Shown here: positions 6,192-12,251 of the stretch, piece after piece
How the letters are laid out: each line of letters begins with the position of its first letter
Position numbering within the stretch: the stretch's first letter is position 1
Source of the DNA: Clostridia bacterium
Lineage (GTDB): Bacteria > Bacillota_A > Clostridia > Oscillospirales > Acutalibacteraceae
Direction of reading: 5' to 3'
Length of the DNA stretch: 12,251 nucleotides
Assembly (NCBI GenBank): GCA_017547865.1
Contig: JAFYOA010000284.1
Coordinates: 1-12,251, forward strand
Program-made: the position numbers and the translations under genes
Notes under the pieces: model-generated
Databases searched by the model: none
What the model was told of the DNA's origin: nothing
Seen by the model: only the letters and a program-made list of their open reading frames with translations

Positions 6192-7109
6192 TCACTCTGC
6201 CAGCTTTTTGAACATGTCCTCAAAAATCGCATCGCGGTTCACCCAGTATACATAGCTCATAAAGTGCCGGGTGGGATCCACCACCTGCTTGTCATCGTAT
6301 TCCGGAACAGCAGCGGGGGTCAGGTATTCCTTCACAAAGTTACCGCCGTTGTCCAGCATCCAGGCAATGGTGGAAACGTCCCAGATCACGCGGCTCCAGG
6401 GCTTACCGGCGGCATAGCTTTCGGCTTCTTCACAGGTGTGGGCATAGAGGTAATCGCACAAGGCGTTCTTGCCCTTCAGCCAGTAGGCCAGTTCCGGGCC
6501 GGTGGCACGCAGTTCGCTCACCACGCCCATGCAGGGCAGCTGCACCAGGGGTGCGCCGCAGCCAAACACCACACGGGCGCCGGCTACATCCTGGAAGAGA
6601 TTGAACTCGCGGTTATCCGGCCAATGGCGGGCATGGCCGCCCAGCCACACCAGCACAATGCGCTCGGCCATGGTGGGGTCCAGCAGAAGAGCGGAAGCCA
6701 CATTGGTGATGGCGCCGATGGCCACCACGTACAGGGGCTTTTCGGCGGTGTAAGCTTTGGAAATCTCCACCAGCTTGCGGGCGGCATCGGAATCCACCGG
6801 GGTCTTTTCATCCGGCAGATAACCCAGAGAACCGCGGTACACGTTGGGGATAAAATCTTCGCGACCCATCAGACGGAGGAGATTCAGGATCTCCTGGTAG
6901 CTGCGTTCCATGCCATCTGCCGGGCTGGTGGAATTGGCATTAAAAAACGGAGCGGCGAAGATGGCCTTCACGTTCAGCTTTTCGGGAGATTTCATCATGT
7001 AGGCAATGGCGAACTGGTCGTCGATTTCATTGTAGGCATCGGTATCCAGCACCATATCCACAGGTCCCTGGGGGTGCTGCAGGTTTTTGATCAGCAGTGC
7101 GGTATCCAT
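6192..7109 (-). CDS. Nucleoside hydrolase family protein (variant metal loop)
   Basis: A 305-residue cytosolic protein of the inosine-uridine nucleoside hydrolase fold, which cleaves N-glycosidic bonds of ribonucleosides using calcium. Seen: an N-terminal Asp cluster DTDAYNEIDD (Asp22, 24, 30, 31), a core motif IGAITNVASAL from 131 matching the family's GPLTN region, EFNLFQD at 168-174 matching the EFN...D substrate loop, and Asp244 in WDVS, matching the late calcium-binding Asp. Compared with classical DxDPGxDD, the first loop is two residues longer, so the substrate may differ from standard nucleosides. GGAGG is nine bases before ATG 7109, within the 21-bp gap after the glycoside hydrolase, so it is the last gene of the operon. 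Family is fairly sure, substrate is not. Confidence 0.88.
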   Translation of the reverse strand: MDTALLIKNLQHPQGPVDMVLDTDAYNEIDDQFAIAYMMKSPEKLNVKAIFAAPFFNANSTSPADGMERSYQEILNLLRLMGREDFIPNVYRGSLGYLPDEKTPVDSDAARKLVEISKAYTAEKPLYVVAIGAITNVASALLLDPTMAERIVLVWLGGHARHWPDNREFNLFQDVAGARVVFGCGAPLVQLPCMGVVSELRATGPELAYWLKGKNALCDYLYAHTCEEAESYAAGKPWSRVIWDVSTIAWMLDNGGNFVKEYLTPAAVPEYDDKQVVDPTRHFMSYVYWVNRDAIFEDMFKKLAE

Positions 7110-7130
7110 TGTAAATAACCTCCGTTTTAT

Positions 7131-9749
7131 TTAATACAGAATGCAAATTTCGCTGTTTTTGTCTTTCGGAACATGAATCATCAGCGCGTTGCCGGTTTTC
7201 TTCGGCTGCTGCGCAATACCGTTCACGGTTACACCGTTCACTTCGCCGTGGGGCACATACAGCACGGTGGATTCACCCTCAGCGGCAAACACAGGTGCCA
7301 CACACAGGCGGTCGGCGGTTTCGCTTTCTTCCTGTGCGGTCACGCGCAGGTTCACCGGGGCGGTTACATGGCCGGGGGTATACAGGCTGGCGTTCCACAT
7401 TACCACCGGGGCAGAAAGACCACCGAAACAATGCCAGCCGGCACCGCGGCGGGATTCCACCATAAAGTGCTCGTAGCAGCGGTAGGAATAATCGGCTTCG
7501 TTTTTCCAGGTGTTCAGGCCGGTCTCGGCGATGCGGGCGGCGTATTCATCGTAGGCGTATTCCAGCATACCCCAGAACGCAAACCACTGGTGCGGCATCC
7601 ACACAGAGCCGTTCCAGTAACCGTCACGCTTATAGTACGGCGCAGACTGATCCACCACAGAAATACCGATGTCGGTCCACATATGTTCTTTGGACATAAT
7701 GCGGCCGCTCAGTTCCTCCTGCTGTTCCGGGGTGCACACACCGGCCATCAGCGGGTAGGCACCGTCCAGGCCCATGTTGTGGTTCACGCCGTTTGCATCC
7801 CGCAGGAATTCCTTCGGATCGCCGTTGGCATCGTGCACCACATAGCTGAAGTAGCCGCTTTCTTTATCGTACGAAACACTCTGCAGTGCTTCGCCGAAAG
7901 CCTTGATATCTGCTTCGTATTCGGCGGTATCGTAGCCAAGTTCGGCAGCGGCATGGGCCATGATGCGGGCAAAGTTAATGGCGTGGCTGGTATTGGAAGC
8001 GGTGGCGTAACGGTCCACTTTCCCCATATCCTCCATCGCTTTGGCCATCCGGGCACGGTCGCCGCTGCGCAGCCCCTGCATAATGGACTGGAAAATGGCA
8101 TGCTGGGGCGGATAATCGTCCCAACCACCGGAATTATAGAAATACCGGAAGGTGCACACCAGGCCGCTGTTCAGGTCTTTGGTATGAGAAAGCGGGCTGC
8201 GGCCACTGTAGAAATCGTAATACTGCTTCATGGAATCGTAATATTCCCGCAGGAATTCACGATCGCCGGTGGTATCGAAGATCTTCTTGTATACATACGC
8301 CTGCACCGGCACCATGCTGCCGTGGTGAATAAAAGCACAATGGGGATCGCCGGGTTCGGTCAGGTAAGTATGCAGGCATTCTCTGGCAAGTTCGGGGGCA
8401 AAATCAGAAAGACCCATGGCAATAAAGCCGTTATCCCAGGTATAGAGGGAATCCCACCAGGCGCCGGGGGTAAAGTGACGCACATAGCGGCCCTGCAGGC
8501 GCACGGGGTAAACCACGTTGGTCAGCAGGGTGGCACGCATCAGCCGCTGGCTGAGAGCATAGGTGCCCTCGTCTGCCGGAACCGTGGGGAACGCAGCGGC
8601 CATGGCCCCGGTATCAAAACCAGCCAAAGCAGCATCGACTTCCTCCTTGCTGCCGCAGGTAAACACCGCATAGAAGGTCTTGGTTGCCTTCGCTTCCACC
8701 GGAATGGGACGGATGAACACATTGGTGTACTGGTTGCTGCCGCTGCCGATCACCTTGCTCACATGGTTGTGGGTATTGAAAGGCATATCGTATTCCAGCC
8801 GGTCGGTAAGGAATTCACGCACCTCGTACAGGTCGGCTTCCCAGGCGATGCCGTAGCAATTTTCCATTTCTTCGTAGGTCATCACCACGCTGGCACCGTT
8901 TTCTTCCAGCTGCGGGCGCACGGCCGGGCCCTGTGCGGTGAAGACAGGCTCTTCCCCCGCCTTGCCCAGGCCAATGTAATCCACCATCACGCCGGGCTCC
9001 ACGCAGGTCAGGGTCAGTTTGCCGGCAGCTTTTTCCAACGGGAAAGAAAGCAGCACAAAGTCATCGTTTTCCGGGGCGATTTCCGCATTGCACACACCGC
9101 CGGCTGCCAGCTTGCCCTTGCCGCAGGCACGCACATACAGGGTATCGGCGCCGGGGGCAGCAACAGTATACACAGCCTTATCGCCGGGGGTCTTGGCAAA
9201 AATATCACCCAGGGCATGGGCATTCACGTATTTGCTGCCCAGCACTTCACCCACCAGCTTACCATCGGGGGTCAGGCCGGAAAGCCGATTTTCGGTACAC
9301 AGCTCCAACTTATCATAGGCCAGGGGATCCACCGCCACGGCGCTGCCCTTGGCGTACACCATGGCCGGGCGATAGCGATTGACCAGCGTGTGCAGGCTCA
9401 GGTTCTGGCACATATCCGTGTTGTTCACGCATTCGGCGCGCATCCACACGGTCTTGTCATCCTTCACCCAATAAGAAACATCCGCATACACCTGGTCTTT
9501 CCATTCCAGTTCAAAGCGGTAGGTAAAGAACTTCAGGTCTTCCCGGGCATACCAGGGATAATGATTGCACTGGTATACTTCCATGGGCAGCTGCAGCGCA
9601 CCGCGGTACTGGGCCGGGAACACACAAAATTCAAGCAGTTCGCCCTTTTCGTTATTTTCAATATGAGACACACCCGCCAGATGCTTGGAGAACGGGCCCC
9701 AATCGGAAAGAACCGAAGGGAACTCCTTATGGATGGTGGGATAATTCAT
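7131..9749 (-). CDS. Cytosolic (alpha/alpha)6-barrel glycoside hydrolase, GH63-like
   Basis: An 872-residue protein with no signal peptide, so it should cut an imported sugar inside the cell. The N-terminal beta-sandwich region (about 1-370) holds what looks like an inserted carbohydrate-binding-type module about 180-262, ending in VDYIGL. The barrel, about 390-795, has SLYTWDNGF (Asp439), GWDDYPP at 542-548, which resembles the GH63 GLDDYP acid site, DGYWNGSVWMPHQW at 709-722, and YEHF (Glu760), a candidate catalytic base. A short beta domain ends the protein. Relatives include GH63 and GH37-type inverting glycosidases; the family choice is from motifs I recall, and the substrate is unknown. 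GAAGG eight bases before ATG 9749 sets the start. A longer frame from 9821 would overlap the preceding gene. It lies 31 bp after the tRNA thiolation gene and 21 bp before the nucleoside hydrolase. Confidence 0.82.
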   Translation of the reverse strand: MNYPTIHKEFPSVLSDWGPFSKHLAGVSHIENNEKGELLEFCVFPAQYRGALQLPMEVYQCNHYPWYAREDLKFFTYRFELEWKDQVYADVSYWVKDDKTVWMRAECVNNTDMCQNLSLHTLVNRYRPAMVYAKGSAVAVDPLAYDKLELCTENRLSGLTPDGKLVGEVLGSKYVNAHALGDIFAKTPGDKAVYTVAAPGADTLYVRACGKGKLAAGGVCNAEIAPENDDFVLLSFPLEKAAGKLTLTCVEPGVMVDYIGLGKAGEEPVFTAQGPAVRPQLEENGASVVMTYEEMENCYGIAWEADLYEVREFLTDRLEYDMPFNTHNHVSKVIGSGSNQYTNVFIRPIPVEAKATKTFYAVFTCGSKEEVDAALAGFDTGAMAAAFPTVPADEGTYALSQRLMRATLLTNVVYPVRLQGRYVRHFTPGAWWDSLYTWDNGFIAMGLSDFAPELARECLHTYLTEPGDPHCAFIHHGSMVPVQAYVYKKIFDTTGDREFLREYYDSMKQYYDFYSGRSPLSHTKDLNSGLVCTFRYFYNSGGWDDYPPQHAIFQSIMQGLRSGDRARMAKAMEDMGKVDRYATASNTSHAINFARIMAHAAAELGYDTAEYEADIKAFGEALQSVSYDKESGYFSYVVHDANGDPKEFLRDANGVNHNMGLDGAYPLMAGVCTPEQQEELSGRIMSKEHMWTDIGISVVDQSAPYYKRDGYWNGSVWMPHQWFAFWGMLEYAYDEYAARIAETGLNTWKNEADYSYRCYEHFMVESRRGAGWHCFGGLSAPVVMWNASLYTPGHVTAPVNLRVTAQEESETADRLCVAPVFAAEGESTVLYVPHGEVNGVTVNGIAQQPKKTGNALMIHVPKDKNSEICILY

Positions 9750-9757
9750 GCTGTTTG

Positions 9758-9762
9758 CCTTC
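9758..9762 (-). promoter_or_regulatory. Ribosome binding site deciding the glycoside hydrolase start
   Basis: GAAGG on the minus strand lies eight bases before ATG 9749, in the gap after the upstream stop codon at 9781-9783. It supports starting the protein at MNYPTI rather than 24 residues earlier. Confidence 0.6.
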
Positions 9763-9780
9763 TTTCTTGGTATAAGACAC

Positions 9781-10656
9781 TCATTCCTCTTCGGGCAGAG
9801 CATCGGAGGTTTTGTTGTCAAAACGTTCCAAAATGAAATGGTCCTTTCCCAGGGTGCGGTACCCTACAAAGGTATCCAAATGCACATTGTGGATGCTGTT
9901 GAACATACTGTTTTCGATATTGGGGTTGGTTTTTTTCAGGGTCTGCAGCAGTTCTTTCATTTCCTGCCGCTTACTGAAGCCGCTGTCCTCCCCCGCCGCC
10001 TCTGCCTCTTCCGTAAAACGGCAGGCACAGCGAATAAAATGCAGGTCGTTGTAGGCGCTCCAGCGCAGAATATCCGCTTCATCCACGCAGTACAGGGGAC
10101 GAATCAGCTCCATGCCCGGGTGGCTGGTGCTTTTCAGCCGGGGGGGCATGGTTTGCAGCTGGCCACCGTAAAACATAGAGAGCAGGGTGGTTTCCAGCAC
10201 ATCGGTGCGATGGTGGCCCAGGGCAATTTTATTGCAGCCCAGCTCCTGGGCCTTGGCATACAAATGTCCCCGGCGCATGCGGGCACACAAATAGCAGGGA
10301 GATTCTCCACCGTGCTGCTCCGTTACGTGGAAAATATCCGTCTCGAAAAATTCCAACGGCAATGCCAGTTTCTCTGCGTTTTCCTCTATGCGGCGGCGGT
10401 TTTCGGCGTTGTAGCCGGGGTCCATGGAGATGTTCACCACCTCAAAGGGAAAATCGCTGTATTTCTGCAGCATTTCCATCAGCACCGCCAGCAGCATGGA
10501 ATCTTTTCCGCCGGAAATACACACCGCCACCCGGTCTCCGGGAGAGACCAGCTGGTAGTTTTTCATTGCCTGCACAAAGGGGTTCCAAATGCTTTTGCGG
10601 TATGTTTTGGAAAGGCTGCGCCGCGCCTGCTGGGCGGGTGTCAATTCTTTTGCCAT
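9781..10656 (-). CDS. ttcA: TtcA-family tRNA 2-thiocytidine synthetase (PP-loop ATPase)
   Basis: A 291-residue cytosolic enzyme. Seen: the PP-loop SGGKDS at 48-53, which adenylates the target base; a CYLCARMRRG motif with Cys121 and Cys124; ALGHHRTDVLET at 145-156; MFYGGQLQTMPP at 161-172; and Cys210/Cys212 further on. In TtcA the CxxC pair plus one later Cys hold an Fe-S cluster used to add sulfur to cytidine 32 of tRNA. Length and motif order match the family. The start is four bases after the TGA of the sugar kinase, with no clear ribosome site, so translation is probably coupled. A tRNA-modifying enzyme inside a sugar operon is out of place. Firmicute members are less studied, so the exact tRNA target is inferred. 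Confidence 0.88.
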   Translation of the reverse strand: MAKELTPAQQARRSLSKTYRKSIWNPFVQAMKNYQLVSPGDRVAVCISGGKDSMLLAVLMEMLQKYSDFPFEVVNISMDPGYNAENRRRIEENAEKLALPLEFFETDIFHVTEQHGGESPCYLCARMRRGHLYAKAQELGCNKIALGHHRTDVLETTLLSMFYGGQLQTMPPRLKSTSHPGMELIRPLYCVDEADILRWSAYNDLHFIRCACRFTEEAEAAGEDSGFSKRQEMKELLQTLKKTNPNIENSMFNSIHNVHLDTFVGYRTLGKDHFILERFDNKTSDALPEEE

Positions 10657-10660
10657 AAAA

Positions 10661-11698
10661 TCAGCGCACCATTTCGCTGCGGTCGCCGCTGCCGTCGTGT
10701 GCTTTGATCACGCGGTTAATATCTTCAAAGCTGCACACCGTCATATCACCGGCAATGGTGTTTTTCACCGCGGCCATGGCATTGCCGAATTTCACCGCGT
10801 GCTCAATGTCGTTGTACTTCAAAATACCAAACAGAGCGCCGGCCACGTAGGCATCGCCGCTGCCAATACGGTCCACCACTTCAATATCACGGTAGGGCTC
10901 TTCTGCAAAGTGACGCTTGGCTTCGCAATCGTACGCCAAAGAAGTAAAGGTGTGACGGGTGGGGGTGGTGGCGGTGCGCATGGTGCTGATGATCAGCTTG
11001 AGATTGGGGAACTGCTCCGCAAAGCGGCGATGAATTTCCCTCAGTTCGCCTTCCTGGCCAAACATGCGGCGCAGGGTTTCTTCCGAAACGAAGAGAATAT
11101 CCAGCTTGGGCAGCAGAGACAAAATTTCACGCTTGGCGGTGGGCTCATCCCACAGGCCGGCACGGTAGTTCACGTCGAACGAAATCATGGCACCCTGGGC
11201 CTTGAAGCGGTCCACCATCTCGTATACGTTTTTACGCAGAGACTCGCTGAGAGCCAGCGTAATGCCGCTGACATGGAACACGTTGGTGCTGCCATACACA
11301 TTGTCCTCCAGCTCGTGGCGGTTCAGGGTGGTGAAAGAAGAATGGGCGCGGTCGTACACCACCACAGAAACACGGGGATAAGCACCTCTTTCGTAATAGT
11401 ACACACCCAGACGCTTTTCCGGGCTCTTATCAAACACAATGTAGTCATCGCTGATGCCGGAATAGCGGATCTTGTTCTTCACAAAGCGGCCGATCTCGTT
11501 ATCCGGCAGCTTGGTGATCACACCGGTGCGCAGGCCCAGCTGAGAGATACCCGCGGCCACGTTCAGTTCAGAGCCACCGGCCATTTTATCAAAGGTTTCG
11601 CTCTGAGAGATACGTTCCTTTCCTTCAGGAGACAAGCGCAGCATAACCTCGCCCATACCCAGAACATTAAAAGCTTTCTTCGGCAAATTTTCAAACAT
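10661..11698 (-). CDS. PfkB-family sugar kinase, 2-keto-3-deoxygluconate kinase-like
   Basis: A 345-residue cytosolic kinase that transfers phosphate from ATP to a sugar or sugar acid. Seen: family signature one, GGSELNVA at 41-48; FDVNYRAGLW at 174-183, a motif typical of KDG kinases (FDPNYR); and signature two, DRIGSGDAYVAG at 276-287, with the catalytic Asp282 after the GSG anion hole. If it is a KDG kinase it feeds KDPG to an aldolase, as in uronate breakdown; fructokinase or another PfkB substrate remains possible. GAGGAGG is eight bases before ATG 11698 and only two before ATG 11704, so the later ATG is chosen. The upstream stop codon overlaps this ribosome site, which indicates one transcript and coupled translation. 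Confidence 0.9.
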   Translation of the reverse strand: MFENLPKKAFNVLGMGEVMLRLSPEGKERISQSETFDKMAGGSELNVAAGISQLGLRTGVITKLPDNEIGRFVKNKIRYSGISDDYIVFDKSPEKRLGVYYYERGAYPRVSVVVYDRAHSSFTTLNRHELEDNVYGSTNVFHVSGITLALSESLRKNVYEMVDRFKAQGAMISFDVNYRAGLWDEPTAKREILSLLPKLDILFVSEETLRRMFGQEGELREIHRRFAEQFPNLKLIISTMRTATTPTRHTFTSLAYDCEAKRHFAEEPYRDIEVVDRIGSGDAYVAGALFGILKYNDIEHAVKFGNAMAAVKNTIAGDMTVCSFEDINRVIKAHDGSGDRSEMVR

Positions 11699-11706
11699 GC
11701 CCATTT

Positions 11707-11713
11707 CCTCCTC
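11707..11713 (-). promoter_or_regulatory. Ribosome binding site overlapping the upstream stop codon
   Basis: GAGGAGG on the minus strand shares bases with the TGA stop of the YcxB-like gene (11714-11712). Spacing of eight bases favours ATG 11698 for the sugar kinase. Confidence 0.8.
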
Positions 11714-12227
11714 AAATATAGAACTTATATTTTTTCACCCAGTGCTGCAGCCATTGCCGCAGCAGAGAGACATTATCCGGATCTTCAAATCCATTTTTAT
11801 TCACAATCAACGCCTGCCGAGACGAAAGAAACAGATAAAAATATCCTTTTGTTTCGCACACGCGGTACAGACCGGTGTACTGCAGGCTTTGCTCGGCAGA
11901 AAGATCCTGCCCGGTGGTGGTGATGGCCACCCGGTCTTCCTCAAACCGATAGTGCTGTGCCACACCCTTGCTGTAAGAGCGGTACCCCAGCCGGGGATAC
12001 ACAAACCAGGAAAACACCAGCAGGAACACCATCACGAACAAAGCTGCCGTCAGAACGGGATCGAACTCCACCCCGCCATGCAGGAAAAAGCCAAACAGAA
12101 CGAGGCCCAGGCCCAGCACTTCGCACACAAGCACAATGATCCACCACCACAGCCGGCGACGGAACATAAAGAAGTGATGAAAGGTTTTATATGCGGCAAA
12201 TGTGTATTCCGTTTTGTTTTCAATCAC
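11712..12227 (-). CDS. YcxB-like small membrane protein
   Basis: A 171-residue protein with an N-terminal cytosolic stretch, two membrane helices about 27-49 and 57-78 separated by a short loop, then a soluble C-terminal domain about 85-168. The C-terminal pattern GYFYLFLSSRQALIVNK resembles the YcxB-like domain, a small beta domain of unknown function found in many Firmicutes. The helix layout places both ends in the cytoplasm. The start is GTG 12227, with AGGAGG seven bases upstream at 12235-12240; no ATG is better placed. It is the first gene of the operon visible here and overlaps the ribosome site of the sugar kinase. Family call is moderate; no function can be given. Confidence 0.8.
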   Translation of the reverse strand: MIENKTEYTFAAYKTFHHFFMFRRRLWWWIIVLVCEVLGLGLVLFGFFLHGGVEFDPVLTAALFVMVFLLVFSWFVYPRLGYRSYSKGVAQHYRFEEDRVAITTTGQDLSAEQSLQYTGLYRVCETKGYFYLFLSSRQALIVNKNGFEDPDNVSLLRQWLQHWVKKYKFYI

Positions 12228-12234
12228 AACAAAT

Positions 12235-12240
12235 CCTCCT
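12235..12240 (-). promoter_or_regulatory. Ribosome binding site supporting a GTG start
   Basis: AGGAGG on the minus strand, seven bases before GTG 12227. The remaining upstream bases to the window edge include an in-frame-looking GCA TAA that could be the end of another gene, but eleven bases cannot show this. Confidence 0.75.
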
Positions 12241-12251
12241 TTTTATGCAGC

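Noticed and set aside
9750..9821. 24-residue N-terminal extension of the glycoside hydrolase
   Set aside because: It would overlap the end of the tRNA thiolase gene and has no ribosome site, whereas GAAGG supports ATG 9749.
7173..9836. Plus-strand open frame of 887 codons opposite the glycoside hydrolase
   Set aside because: Same antisense effect; no domain and no ribosome site, while the minus strand encodes a clear enzyme.
12241..12251. End of another gene upstream of the YcxB-like gene
   Set aside because: GCTGCATAA on the minus strand could end a reading frame, but eleven bases are not evidence.

Overview
The window looks like a chromosomal segment of a GC-rich, low-oxygen Clostridia-type Firmicute, most likely a gut Oscillospiraceae/Ruminococcaceae-like organism. 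The support is AGGAGG-type ribosome sites, TTGACA/TATAAT promoters, a dockerin-bearing secreted protein, an aldo/keto reductase with two 4Fe-4S cluster motifs, and Hanks-type kinases of the type common in these bacteria. This placement is inference from gene content; no marker gene is present. Every gene I accept lies on the minus strand, so transcription runs from high to low coordinates.

Layout in transcription order. (A) 12227 to 6192 is a tight five-gene operon whose promoter lies outside the window: a small YcxB-like membrane protein, a PfkB-family sugar kinase close to 2-keto-3-deoxygluconate kinases, a TtcA-type tRNA thiolation enzyme, a cytosolic (alpha/alpha)6 glycoside hydrolase resembling GH63, and a variant nucleoside hydrolase. 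Gaps are 31 bp or less. The kinase, glycosidase and hydrolase suggest intracellular breakdown of an imported oligosaccharide or glycoconjugate; no transporter is visible. (B) A consensus promoter at 6111-6139 drives an aldo/keto reductase-ferredoxin protein and, 33 bp later, a secreted propeller-like protein ending in a dockerin. A terminator follows at 3468-3508. (C) A promoter at 3411-3438 drives a 959-residue transmembrane Ser/Thr kinase: N-terminal zinc ribbon, kinase domain, Gln/Pro/Val linker, one membrane segment, then about fourteen MORN repeats predicted outside the cell. A terminator follows at 384-415. (D) A second promoter at 285-313, related in sequence to the one in (C), drives a paralogous kinase cut off by the window edge at base 1.

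The most unusual content is the tandem pair of zinc-ribbon kinases, with a duplicated promoter, a kinase-MORN receptor architecture and a hairpin in each leader. They sit next to a dockerin-bearing surface protein, which together could form a surface-sensing locus. The link between kinases and dockerin protein is only by neighbourhood; they have separate promoters.
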